Below, piece by piece: positions 15,852 to 23,815 of a stretch of 32,239 bases of DNA (positions are counted from its first letter, which is position 1; the number at the start of each line of letters is the position of its first letter). A program made the position numbers and the translations under genes. The DNA is from JBAXRT01 sp037131065 (GTDB lineage Bacteria; Bacteroidota; Bacteroidia; Bacteroidales; FEN-979). Location: contig JBAXRT010000015.1 of the NCBI GenBank assembly GCA_037131065.1, positions 1-32,239 of the forward strand. Reading direction: 5' to 3'. Below the pieces are notes generated by a model. It was not told the DNA's origin, searched no databases, and saw nothing but the letters and a program-made list of their open reading frames with translations.

Positions 15852-16598
15852 ATGAAAATTCTGGGGATCATCCCTGCCCGTTACGAGTCGACCCGTTTTC
15901 CTGGTAAGCCGCTTGTGGTTATCGACGGCAAGACCATGATCAGGCGGGTCTATGAACAGTCGGTCTCCTGCCCGCTTCTTGATAAGGTGATCATCGCTAC
16001 TGATGATACAGTGATCGAGAATCATGTTACATCGTTTGGCGGGAATGTGATGATGACAAAAAAACAGCATAAGAGCGGCACCGAACGCTGCAGCGAAGTT
16101 GCGGCCATGCTGGAAAGAAAGGGTGAAGGATTCGATGTGATCATCAACATCCAGGGAGATGAACCATTTATCGATCCGGGTCAGATCACCCAGGTTTGTG
16201 AATGTTTTACCAACCCTGAAGTAAGGATAGCCACACTCGTCAAAAGGATTAAGACCGAAAGCGAGGTGGCCGACCCCAATGTTGTGAAGGTTGTTTTTGA
16301 TAAGGATCACAGGGCGCTCTACTTCAGCCGATCAGCCATTCCATACAATCGCGGTAAGGAGCATGGTTCATGGACGGGCGCTTCTGCCTATTACCGGCAT
16401 GTCGGGATCTATGGTTACAGAACCGGTGTATTGCAGGAGATCGTCCGGCTCGACCCATCTCCCCTGGAGGAGGCAGAGTCGCTTGAGCAGCTCAGATGGC
16501 TCGGACATGGGATCGCTGTCCATGTCGGGGAAACTGAATTTGAATCTGTTTCCATCGACACCCCGGCCGATTTATTAAAAATTACTAACAAAAGCTGA
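15852..16598 (+). CDS. kdsB: 3-deoxy-manno-octulosonate cytidylyltransferase
   Basis: A protein of 248 aa that activates Kdo with CTP to CMP-Kdo, which is required for the inner core of lipopolysaccharide. The family start IPARYESTRFPGKPLVVIDGKTMI is followed by KSGTERCSEV, NIQGDEPFIDP and FSRSAIPYNRG, then the C-terminal YRTGVLQEIVRLDPSPLEEAESLEQLRWL and SIDTPADL. All are hallmark segments, so the gene is intact. Together with LptE at the left of the window it indicates a Gram-negative outer membrane carrying LPS. Confidence 0.97.
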   Translation: MKILGIIPARYESTRFPGKPLVVIDGKTMIRRVYEQSVSCPLLDKVIIATDDTVIENHVTSFGGNVMMTKKQHKSGTERCSEVAAMLERKGEGFDVIINIQGDEPFIDPGQITQVCECFTNPEVRIATLVKRIKTESEVADPNVVKVVFDKDHRALYFSRSAIPYNRGKEHGSWTGASAYYRHVGIYGYRTGVLQEIVRLDPSPLEEAESLEQLRWLGHGIAVHVGETEFESVSIDTPADLLKITNKS

Positions 16599-16650
16599 AT
16601 CTGCTTCCTGTAAAAATGTATATTCGCATTTTTGGCAGAGTCTGATACCC

Positions 16651-17709
16651 ATGGATTTAAGAAAATGCATCTCCGAGCTTCTCACAGCACATGACTGTGT
16701 GATCATTCCAGGGTTCGGGGGATTCATCGGAAATTATTCTCCCGCAAGGATCGACCCGGTCCACCATACCTTTTCACCCCCATTCAAAAAACTGCTGTTC
16801 AACATCAATCTGAACCAGAACGACGGGCTTTTGGCCAACCACCTCTCAGCGTCAGAAGGGATCTCTTATCCCGATGCCTGCCTGCGCATTGAAGAGATGG
16901 TTGAAATGTGCAGGCACGAGCTTAAATCCGGAAAACCCTTCACCATCCCCGGGGTGGGAAAGCTCTCGATGGGGAGGGAAGGAAATATCCAGTTTGAGCA
17001 GGACAAGAGTTCCAATCTTTTGCCTGATGCCTTTGGTCTCTCCTCATTTATCTCCCCACCGGTGGCCAGGGGAACTCATTCATCGAGATTAGAAAAGAAC
17101 ATCCCGGTTATTGCCCGGAGAGGGGAAGAGAAACGCATTGTGCTCCCGCGTCCCCTGAAATGGGCTGCCATGCTGGCCATCCCTGTTGGGGTTGCCGCCA
17201 TAATCGGGGTTTCGCAATATGATAAATTAAAATCCAGCCAGGTCAGCGATGCCGGGATCTTAAGTTCTGTATTTTCACGCTTCTCCTCTGCTTCGCTTGT
17301 TGACAAGAAAACAGCGCCGGAGACGGCCCCGGATCCACAGTTCCAGATGGAGCCAACACCTTCGGTTTTTGATACTCCCCTGGAACCCGATCCCGATATC
17401 AATAATGAAATCGAGGTCAACACACCTGTCTCCAATGAAACAGATATCCAGGCAAAGGTTCCTGTTCAGGAGATCAGCACGGATAACAATTTTGCAGTTA
17501 TCATCGGAGCCTTCAGAGTCAGGGAAAATGCTGCGAAACTTGTTGATGAATTAAGGCAAAAGGGTATTTCAGCCGTGATCTATGACCGCTCCAGGTCAGG
17601 ACTTCACCGTGTGGCAATAGGCACCACCGCTTCCCGTGAAGAGGCTGAACAACTCCTGGAAAACACCAAATCAGGGGAATTTCCCGGGGCCTGGCTGCTC
17701 GCAAAATAG
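16651..17709 (+). CDS. CCDC81-type HU domain, membrane-anchored, with C-terminal SPOR domain
   Basis: A protein of 352 aa. Residues 1 to about 120 form the paired prokaryotic HU-like domains of the CCDC81 type (CISELLTAHDCVIIPGFGGFIGNY, then a second domain ending FTIPGVGKLSMG). One transmembrane helix follows (about 170-187, KWAAMLAIPVGVAAIIGV). After a Pro/Glu-rich periplasmic linker comes a SPOR domain (about 279-352, NFAVIIGAFRVRENAAKLVDELRQKG and GLHRVAIG). SPOR domains bind denuded septal peptidoglycan, and HU domains often bind DNA. The topology therefore suggests a link from a cytoplasmic partner, perhaps the nucleoid, to the division-site cell wall. That link is inference. It lies 6 bp upstream of trmB. 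Confidence 0.88.
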   Translation: MDLRKCISELLTAHDCVIIPGFGGFIGNYSPARIDPVHHTFSPPFKKLLFNINLNQNDGLLANHLSASEGISYPDACLRIEEMVEMCRHELKSGKPFTIPGVGKLSMGREGNIQFEQDKSSNLLPDAFGLSSFISPPVARGTHSSRLEKNIPVIARRGEEKRIVLPRPLKWAAMLAIPVGVAAIIGVSQYDKLKSSQVSDAGILSSVFSRFSSASLVDKKTAPETAPDPQFQMEPTPSVFDTPLEPDPDINNEIEVNTPVSNETDIQAKVPVQEISTDNNFAVIIGAFRVRENAAKLVDELRQKGISAVIYDRSRSGLHRVAIGTTASREEAEQLLENTKSGEFPGAWLLAK

Positions 17710-17715
17710 TTCCCT

Positions 17716-18381
17716 GTGCCCAAGAAAAAACTGATCCATTTCAGGGAGAACCTCACCTTTCCATTTCTCTTTCAACCTACTTTTCTTGAACTCAGGGACG
17801 ATTTCCGGTTAAGATCAAAATGGAACTCGTCATTTTTCAATAATGACAATCCCATTGTCCTGGAGGCAGGATGCGGAAAAGGTGAGTATACGGTCGGGCT
17901 GGCAAGGAACAACCAGGGGAAGAATTATGTCGGGATCGATATCAAAGGGGCCCGGCTCTGGCGGGGTTGCAGGACAGTAAAGGAGGAGTCGCTGAAGAAT
18001 GTAGCCTTCATCCGGACCCTGGCCGATCATATGGAAAAACTGTTCGCCCCGGGCGAGATTTCCGAGGTCTGGATCACATTCCCTGATCCCCAGCCAATGA
18101 AGAACCGGAGAAAGTTCACCTCCCCATGGTTCCTTGAGAAATTCAGGAATATCCTTGTTCCGGGTGGAACGATCCACCTCAAAACCGATAATGAAGACTA
18201 CTACAATTTTACCCTTGAGGTCATCGGTGAGGAGGGTCATATCCTCCTTCAATCCACCAGCGATTTGTTCAATTCGGGAATTTCAGGCGAAATACGGGAG
18301 ATCAGGACTTTCTATGAAAACATGTGGCTCGCCCAGGGGAAAAACATATGTTACCTATCCTTTCAATTAGGATCCTTATGA
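17716..18381 (+). CDS. trmB: tRNA (guanine-46-N7)-methyltransferase
   Basis: A protein of 221 aa with a GTG start 6 bp after the previous gene. The SAM-binding motif LEAGCGKGEYTVGLA is at about residues 49-63, followed by GIDIKGARLWRG. The TrmB signature is VWITFPDPQPMKNRRKFTSPWFLEKF. The late KTDNEDYYNFTLEV segment also fits. It methylates N7 of G46 in the variable loop of tRNAs. Its stop overlaps the ATG of the next gene (ATGA at 18378-18381). Confidence 0.96.
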   Translation: MPKKKLIHFRENLTFPFLFQPTFLELRDDFRLRSKWNSSFFNNDNPIVLEAGCGKGEYTVGLARNNQGKNYVGIDIKGARLWRGCRTVKEESLKNVAFIRTLADHMEKLFAPGEISEVWITFPDPQPMKNRRKFTSPWFLEKFRNILVPGGTIHLKTDNEDYYNFTLEVIGEEGHILLQSTSDLFNSGISGEIREIRTFYENMWLAQGKNICYLSFQLGSL

Positions 18382-20540
18382 AGAGACGCTTTATTATCTT
18401 TTTACTTCTTTGCATGAATGGACTCGTGTCCCTTGCCGATGAGGGAATGTGGATACCCGCCTTGCTGGAAAAGCTTAACATACGGAAGATGCAGGAAATG
18501 GGGCTGAAGTTATCAGCTGAAGAGATATTCAGTGTTAACAGCAATTGCCTCAAAGATGCCATTGTTCTGTTCGGAGGCGGTTGCACCGGGGGGATCGTCT
18601 CAGCGCAGGGACTCATCCTGACCAATCACCACTGCGGGTATGGTTCCATCCAGCGCCTGAGTACGCTTGAACATGATTACCTGACCAATGGATTCTGGGC
18701 ACCCACGATGGGTGATGAGATTTCCTGTCCAGGGCTCACCGTGACCCTTATGGTGCGTATGGAGGAGGTCACCGGGAAGGTACTTAATGGAATCACGGAG
18801 AGCACCGACCAGCAAAACAGGGCAAAGATCATCAAGCAGAATTCCGAAGCCATTGAGAAGGAGGCAGCACAGGGAACCGGCTATGAGGTAAAGGTCAGGT
18901 CCTTTTTCGCCGGTAACCAGTTCTTTCTCATTTTCAATGAGGTTTTTAAAGACATAAGGTTCGTCGGTGCGCCTCCATCAGCCGTGGGCAATTTCGGAGG
19001 AGATACCGACAACTGGATGTGGCCGCGGCACACTGGTGATTTCTCTGTTTTCCGGATTTACGCAGGGAAGGACAACAAACCGTCCGCTTATTCCATCGAA
19101 AATGTTCCATACAAACCAAAGTGGTTTCTCCCCATTTCTTTGAAGGGGTATGAAAAGGGTGATTTCACATTTGTCTTGGGATACCCGGCAAATACCCGGG
19201 AATATATTCCGGCCGATGGCGTTGACCTTATCGCCTTTAAGGAAGATCCGCTCAGGATCGGGCTGAGGCAGAAGCGGCTGGATATTATCCGCACCGCCAT
19301 GGAGTCCGACCCGTTGATCCGGTTGCAGTACGCGTCGAAGGCGGCCAGCATTGCCAACGCATGGAAAAAAATGATCGGGGAAAGCAGGGGTATAAGGCTC
19401 CAGTCGGGGGTTGCCAGGAAGCGGGAGTTTGAGCAAACTTTCCAGGCATGGGCAGAATCGGATCCGGTACTGAAACAGAAGTATGGCAGCCTCCTCCAGG
19501 CCTTCCAGAAGGTGTACAAGGACTTTACACCGGCAGATCTGTCAGGTTACTTTATAACGGAGGGAGTGTTTGGGATTGAAGTAATCAGGTATGCAAACGG
19601 GTTTGAAAGGCTCGAAAAGTTATGTGCCTCTAAAACGGTCAAAGAGGAAGACCTCCGGAAGGAGCTTGCCGGTATTGTCAAATCAACCCGTGATTTTTTC
19701 AGGAATTACAATGCCGGCGTCGATCAGCAACTAATGTCTGCGATGCTCAGTGAGACAGGCAGGAACATGGATAAGCAGTATTTACCGGATATTTTCGGGG
19801 AGATCAAAGAAAAATTCCATGACAATTACAATGAATACGCAGCCTACCTCTTCGGTCATTCCTTCCTTGTTGATTCCTGCGGGGTATTTGCCTTCCTTAA
19901 TTCATTCAAAAGGTCCGGTATAAAAGAATTGAAAAAAGATCCCGTTTACCGGTTGTCGCAAAGTATTTACAGAACTTACCAGAAGCAGATGCAACTGGTC
20001 ATTGCCGGTTATAATGCTAAGATCGACAGTCTGCAGCGGATCTATATGGCCGGGCAAATGGAGATGGCAGGCAGTATAACGCTTTACCCCGATGCCAATT
20101 CGACTTTTCGCATCGCTTTTGGCCGTGTGAACGATCTTGCACCGGCAGACGCTGTAGCATACAGGCATTTCACCACTCTCACTGGAATGATGCAGAAGCA
20201 GGATGATGCTGTTTCCGATTACGCTGTGGATCCGAAGCTGAAGGAGTTATACGAAAAACAGGATTACGGCCGGTTTGCCGACAAGGACGGTACAATGCAC
20301 ATTGCATTTATTGCAGGGAATCACACCAGTGGGGGAAACTCCGGCAGCCCGGTCCTTGATGAAGATGGAAAGCTGATAGGCATCAATTTCGACCGTAACT
20401 GGGAGGGGACCCAGAGCGACCTGATGTACGATCCGTCGCAATGCCGGAACATTTCGCTTGATATACGTTATTGCCTCTTCATCATAGATAAACTGGGAGG
20501 GGCAACCCGCCTGATCGAGGAGATGCAGATCGCAGAGTGA
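18378..20540 (+). CDS. S46 family dipeptidyl-peptidase, DPP11 type (Asp/Glu specific)
   Basis: A protein of 720 aa from the ATG at 18378, which overlaps the trmB stop and opens a signal peptide (RRFIIFLLLCMNGLVSLA). An upstream in-frame GTG at 18324 lies inside trmB. The S46 catalytic triad is visible: H85 in LTNHHCGYG, D221 in PRHTGDFSVFR and S655 in GGNSGSPV. The residue 18 after the serine is R673 (GINFDRNWEG). An arginine here marks the DPP11 branch, which removes dipeptides with Asp or Glu in the second position; DPP7 has glycine there. The enzyme is expected in the periplasm, feeding peptide catabolism in asaccharolytic or protein-degrading Bacteroidota. The matched numbering (85, 655, 673) agrees with the Porphyromonas enzyme as I remember it. 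Confidence 0.93.
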   Translation: MKRRFIIFLLLCMNGLVSLADEGMWIPALLEKLNIRKMQEMGLKLSAEEIFSVNSNCLKDAIVLFGGGCTGGIVSAQGLILTNHHCGYGSIQRLSTLEHDYLTNGFWAPTMGDEISCPGLTVTLMVRMEEVTGKVLNGITESTDQQNRAKIIKQNSEAIEKEAAQGTGYEVKVRSFFAGNQFFLIFNEVFKDIRFVGAPPSAVGNFGGDTDNWMWPRHTGDFSVFRIYAGKDNKPSAYSIENVPYKPKWFLPISLKGYEKGDFTFVLGYPANTREYIPADGVDLIAFKEDPLRIGLRQKRLDIIRTAMESDPLIRLQYASKAASIANAWKKMIGESRGIRLQSGVARKREFEQTFQAWAESDPVLKQKYGSLLQAFQKVYKDFTPADLSGYFITEGVFGIEVIRYANGFERLEKLCASKTVKEEDLRKELAGIVKSTRDFFRNYNAGVDQQLMSAMLSETGRNMDKQYLPDIFGEIKEKFHDNYNEYAAYLFGHSFLVDSCGVFAFLNSFKRSGIKELKKDPVYRLSQSIYRTYQKQMQLVIAGYNAKIDSLQRIYMAGQMEMAGSITLYPDANSTFRIAFGRVNDLAPADAVAYRHFTTLTGMMQKQDDAVSDYAVDPKLKELYEKQDYGRFADKDGTMHIAFIAGNHTSGGNSGSPVLDEDGKLIGINFDRNWEGTQSDLMYDPSQCRNISLDIRYCLFIIDKLGGATRLIEEMQIAE

Positions 20541-21398
20541 TCAGCCATAGATTTTCACCAGGGCATTCTGAACGGTCGGGTATTTGAACCTGAAGCCAGC
20601 CTTTTCCAGTTTTTCCGGCAGGACCTTTTGTCCTTCCATCAGCATTTCAGTCCCCTCCCCGAGTTTCATCCTGAGAATAAAGGATGGAACGGTTAACCAT
20701 GCAGTCTGTTTCAGCACCTTCCCAAATTTATCGGTAAACTCGGCATTTGTGGTGGGGAATGGCGTCACGGCATTGACGATGCCTGAAACGGAAGGATTAT
20801 CGATTGTAAAGAGATAGGCAGCGACAAGGTCGTCCAGGTGAATGAACGACATGGCCTGCCTTCCATTCCCTATTTTTCCGCCAAAACCTATGCTGAACGG
20901 GAAGTAGAGGTTATCAAGGAACCCGCCATCATCACCGAAGACCAGCCCCGTGCGGAAAATAACGACACGGGTGACCTCCTGAGCGGTAAGCGCCTCATGT
21001 TCCCAGTCTTTACAAAGCGTAGCCAGGAAACCGGTAGCAAAACAGGTACTGGTTTCAGTGTGTGTTTGGACTGAATCGTAAATACCGATGGCAGACTGAG
21101 AGATAAAAAGATCTGGTTTCCGTGTGGCAGAAAGGATGCTGCCGGCGATTTTCCGGGAGGGATCGATCCTGCTTTCACGTATCAGGGTTTTATAGGGGTC
21201 TGTCCATTTCTTAGAGATGGGGGCGCCAGCCAGGTTGATCACGACATCGGCTCCTTCGATGTATGTTGCCGTGAACTCGCTATCAGGCAGACTCAATGAC
21301 GCCCGGTCGATCATCCTGATTTCCCACCCCTTCTCTCGTAATTTTCTCCTGAGGGCCTGCCCGATAAACCCGGTCGCCCCGCTGATTGCCACAATCAT
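20541..21398 (-). CDS. TIGR01777-family NAD(P)-dependent epimerase-like protein
   Basis: A protein of 285 aa, an extended short-chain dehydrogenase of the SDR39U1/TIGR01777 group. The N-terminal Rossmann motif GATGFIGQALRRKL is followed by GADVVINLAGAPISKKWTDPYK and SRIDPSRKI. Further features are the active-site region QSAIGIYDS, the segment FGGKIGNGRQAMSFIHLDDLV and the C-terminal DUF1731-like domain (PSFILRMKLGEGTEMLMEGQKVLPEKLEKAGFRFKYP). Substrates of this family are poorly known; in Bacteria it is linked only loosely to cell division (SulA-like naming). Its stop directly abuts that of the S46 peptidase with no spacer. Confidence 0.93.
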   Translation of the reverse strand: MIVAISGATGFIGQALRRKLREKGWEIRMIDRASLSLPDSEFTATYIEGADVVINLAGAPISKKWTDPYKTLIRESRIDPSRKIAGSILSATRKPDLFISQSAIGIYDSVQTHTETSTCFATGFLATLCKDWEHEALTAQEVTRVVIFRTGLVFGDDGGFLDNLYFPFSIGFGGKIGNGRQAMSFIHLDDLVAAYLFTIDNPSVSGIVNAVTPFPTTNAEFTDKFGKVLKQTAWLTVPSFILRMKLGEGTEMLMEGQKVLPEKLEKAGFRFKYPTVQNALVKIYG

Positions 21399-21437
21399 AA
21401 TACATATTTTCTGTAAAATTATTGATTTATTTTTAAT

Positions 21438-21445
21438 TACATTTG
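21438..21445 (+). promoter_or_regulatory. -7 box upstream of the mutA operon
   Basis: TACATTTG is a perfect TAnnTTTG match. The -33 element is weak (TCTG at 21410-21413). A start site near 21452 gives a leader of about 35 nt, too short for a cobalamin riboswitch. No other strong promoter is seen before the genes down to 31144. Confidence 0.55.
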
Positions 21446-21486
21446 CAGGTTAGCCTCTACCCAGACGAAAAAACTGAAAGAGAGAG

Positions 21487-23376
21487 ATGAACCCGAATGA
21501 CCGATCAAAATTGTTTGCCGGATTTCCCCCGGTCACTACCCCCGAATGGGAATCAAAGATACTCGCCGATCTTAAGGGCGCTGATTATGAGAAGAAGCTG
21601 ATCTGGAAAACTGAGGAAGGGTTCGATGTAAAACCCTATTACCGTGCTGAAGATCTTCAGGAACTGGGGTATCTGAATTCCATGCCAGGTGAATTTCCCT
21701 TTGTGAGGGGAAACAAAAAAGACGCAAATGATTGGCTTGTCCGCCAGGATTTCACAACTCCTGTCATCAATGAGGCAAACCATCTCGCCCTGGAGGCCAT
21801 TTCAAGAGGGGCAACGGCTCTTGGTCTGAACGCCACGGAGATAACTTCCCACGAGCAGATGAAGCAACTGCTTGCGAAAATAGATCTGATGAAGATCAAC
21901 CTGAATTTCATCTCATCCCGCTCCTATCCTCTTACCCTTGAATTGCTTATTTACGAAGTTTCAGGCAGGGGAAAACCTGCTAAAAAGTTAAATGGATCCA
22001 TTAATTTTGATCCGATTAGCTATCTCCTGCTTCATGGCGATTTTCACATTAACTGGAGAAGCAATATTGAAGAAGCCGAATACCTGCTGAACACGGCCAC
22101 AAAGCATCTTCCTTCGTTCAGGGTGTTGACGGTCAATGGCCACTATTTTCAGGATGCAGGTTCAACACTCGTGCAGGAAGTCGCCTTTACACTTGCCTCC
22201 GGGTGTGAGTACCTGGACGGGCTCACGGGAAAGGGATTCACCGCGGATCAGCTTGGTAAGCGGATTTTACTGTCGATGGCAGCAGGTTCCAATTACTTCA
22301 TGGAGATTGCAAAGTTCAGAGCGATCAGGTTTCTATGGGCAAAGGTGATGGAGCAGTTCGGTGCCAAGGATCCCGAATCGGTTAAGGCATTCATCCATTC
22401 ATCCACAGCGGATTGGAACAAAACCATGTATGATCCGTACGTGAACCTTTTAAGAACCACCACCGAAGCAATGTCGGCTGCCCTGGGGAATGCTGATTCT
22501 CTCGCCATCGGGCCATTTGATTCGTCATTTCGCCACCCGGATGAGTTTTCCGGAAGAATAGCCCTCAACCAGCAGATGGTCTTAAAAGAGGAGTCTTACC
22601 TCGACAAGATCATCGACCCCGCTGCCGGATCTTATTACATCGAGACCCTGACCGATTCGATTATCTTTCATTCCTGGAAACTTTTCCTGGATATCGAAGA
22701 GAGAGGCGGTATCATTGAAGCTATCAAATCGGGTTACGTGCAGGAGGAGATCGGCAAGGCAAGGAACGGCAAAGAAAAGGATATCGATCAGCGGAAGATG
22801 GTCCTTATCGGGACCAACCAATACCCGAATCTCCAGGAGAATATGCTCGATAAACTGGAGGAGAAGAAAGAGACAGTGAAAAGTATAACTTCCTTATACA
22901 CGGCAATGACCCCGTTCAGGGCGTCCGGTGCATTCGATGAGATCAGGCTGGCCACCGAGCGGTTCATTGCAAGGGGAAACAGGAAACCCTCGGTTTTCCT
23001 ATTCACCATGGGGAACCTGGCCATGCTCAGGGCACGGGCAGGTTTTGCCACCAATTTTTTCGGATGTGCCGGTTATGAGATCATTGATAATCCGGGATTT
23101 CAGACGGTGGACGAGGGGGTGGAGGCGGCCCGCGCATCCGGTGCCCCGATCATCGTGATCTGCAGTTCCGACCAGGAGTATCCCGAAATTGCCCCTGAAA
23201 TCTGCAAAAAAATCAAACAGAACTCTCCTTCAGTTAAGATAATTGTTGCCGGTTATCCCAAAGAGATCATTGAGACATTGAAGAAAGAGGGAGTGGATAA
23301 CTTCATCCACGTCAGGAGTAATCTCCTTGAAACCCTTAAAAAATATCACACATTGCTTGGAATTGAAAATCAATAA
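21487..23376 (+). CDS. mutA: Methylmalonyl-CoA mutase small (beta) subunit
   Basis: A protein of 629 aa. It is a paralogue of the large subunit that has lost the catalytic and cobalamin-binding residues, as is normal for the alpha/beta form. Typical segments are SKLFAGFPPVTTPEWESKILADLKGADYEKKLIWKTEEGFDVKPYYR, GSNYFMEIAKFRAIRFLWAKV and DPAAGSYYIETLTDSI. The C-terminal B12-like domain (GFATNFFGCAGYEIIDNPGF) lacks the DxHxxG motif seen in mutB. With MutB it interconverts methylmalonyl-CoA and succinyl-CoA, the core step of succinate-propionate metabolism. Unusually, mutB is not next; three genes intervene. Confidence 0.97.
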   Translation: MNPNDRSKLFAGFPPVTTPEWESKILADLKGADYEKKLIWKTEEGFDVKPYYRAEDLQELGYLNSMPGEFPFVRGNKKDANDWLVRQDFTTPVINEANHLALEAISRGATALGLNATEITSHEQMKQLLAKIDLMKINLNFISSRSYPLTLELLIYEVSGRGKPAKKLNGSINFDPISYLLLHGDFHINWRSNIEEAEYLLNTATKHLPSFRVLTVNGHYFQDAGSTLVQEVAFTLASGCEYLDGLTGKGFTADQLGKRILLSMAAGSNYFMEIAKFRAIRFLWAKVMEQFGAKDPESVKAFIHSSTADWNKTMYDPYVNLLRTTTEAMSAALGNADSLAIGPFDSSFRHPDEFSGRIALNQQMVLKEESYLDKIIDPAAGSYYIETLTDSIIFHSWKLFLDIEERGGIIEAIKSGYVQEEIGKARNGKEKDIDQRKMVLIGTNQYPNLQENMLDKLEEKKETVKSITSLYTAMTPFRASGAFDEIRLATERFIARGNRKPSVFLFTMGNLAMLRARAGFATNFFGCAGYEIIDNPGFQTVDEGVEAARASGAPIIVICSSDQEYPEIAPEICKKIKQNSPSVKIIVAGYPKEIIETLKKEGVDNFIHVRSNLLETLKKYHTLLGIENQ

Positions 23377-23396
23377 ACCGAAACCGATAAGCATTT

Positions 23397-23810
23397 ATGA
23401 ACAATACAGATCATACCTCCCCGCAGGCTCCCAAATCATCACTTTCGATCCTGGTTGTAGAGGATAACACTATCAACCTTCGCCTCATCACTGCTGCCCT
23501 GACGCGGGCCGGTCACAGGGTTGATTCTGCCCAGGACGGGTCCATAGCACTTGTAAAATATGATCAGAACAATTATGACGTCATCCTTATGGACATCATG
23601 ATGCCTGTCATGGATGGACTTACTGCAACAAAAGAGATCCGGAGGATTGAAAAAGAAAAGAATGTCCAGGCCGGAAAGAGGATCAAGATCATTGCCATTA
23701 CAGCCAATGCCTTCGAAGATGACCGGAATAAATTCTTTGAGGCGGGCATGGATTTTTACATGAACAAACCTGTAGAAATCGAAGAGCTTGAACGGATATT
23801 AAATCTGTGA
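23397..23810 (+). CDS. Stand-alone response-regulator receiver domain
   Basis: A protein of 137 aa consisting of one receiver domain with no output domain. The acidic residues VEDN (22-24), the phosphoacceptor D66 (VILMD), the MMPVMDG loop, the threonine in IAITANAF and the lysine K124 (YMNKP) are all present. It should therefore be phosphorylated, most simply by the hybrid kinase encoded directly after it. The sequence resembles receivers normally fused to hybrid kinases (ITANAFEDDRNKFFEAGMDFYMNKP). Its stop overlaps a GTG that could begin the kinase gene (GTGA), so the two are tightly coupled. It could be a phosphate shuttle or sink, or act by protein contact. Confidence 0.93.
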   Translation: MNNTDHTSPQAPKSSLSILVVEDNTINLRLITAALTRAGHRVDSAQDGSIALVKYDQNNYDVILMDIMMPVMDGLTATKEIRRIEKEKNVQAGKRIKIIAITANAFEDDRNKFFEAGMDFYMNKPVEIEELERILNL

Positions 23811-23815
23811 CAGAC

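Noticed and set aside
18324..18377. N-terminal extension of the S46 peptidase from a GTG
   Set aside because: It lies within trmB. The ATG at 18378 gives the signal peptide and numbering that match the family.
21399..21486. Cobalamin riboswitch upstream of mutA
   Set aside because: The gap is only 88 bp with a leader of about 35 nt, too short for the B12 aptamer, and no B12-box is visible.
21487..23376. mutA as a decayed copy because it lacks the cobalamin motif
   Set aside because: Loss of the B12 ligand is normal for the small subunit, and the gene is full length.
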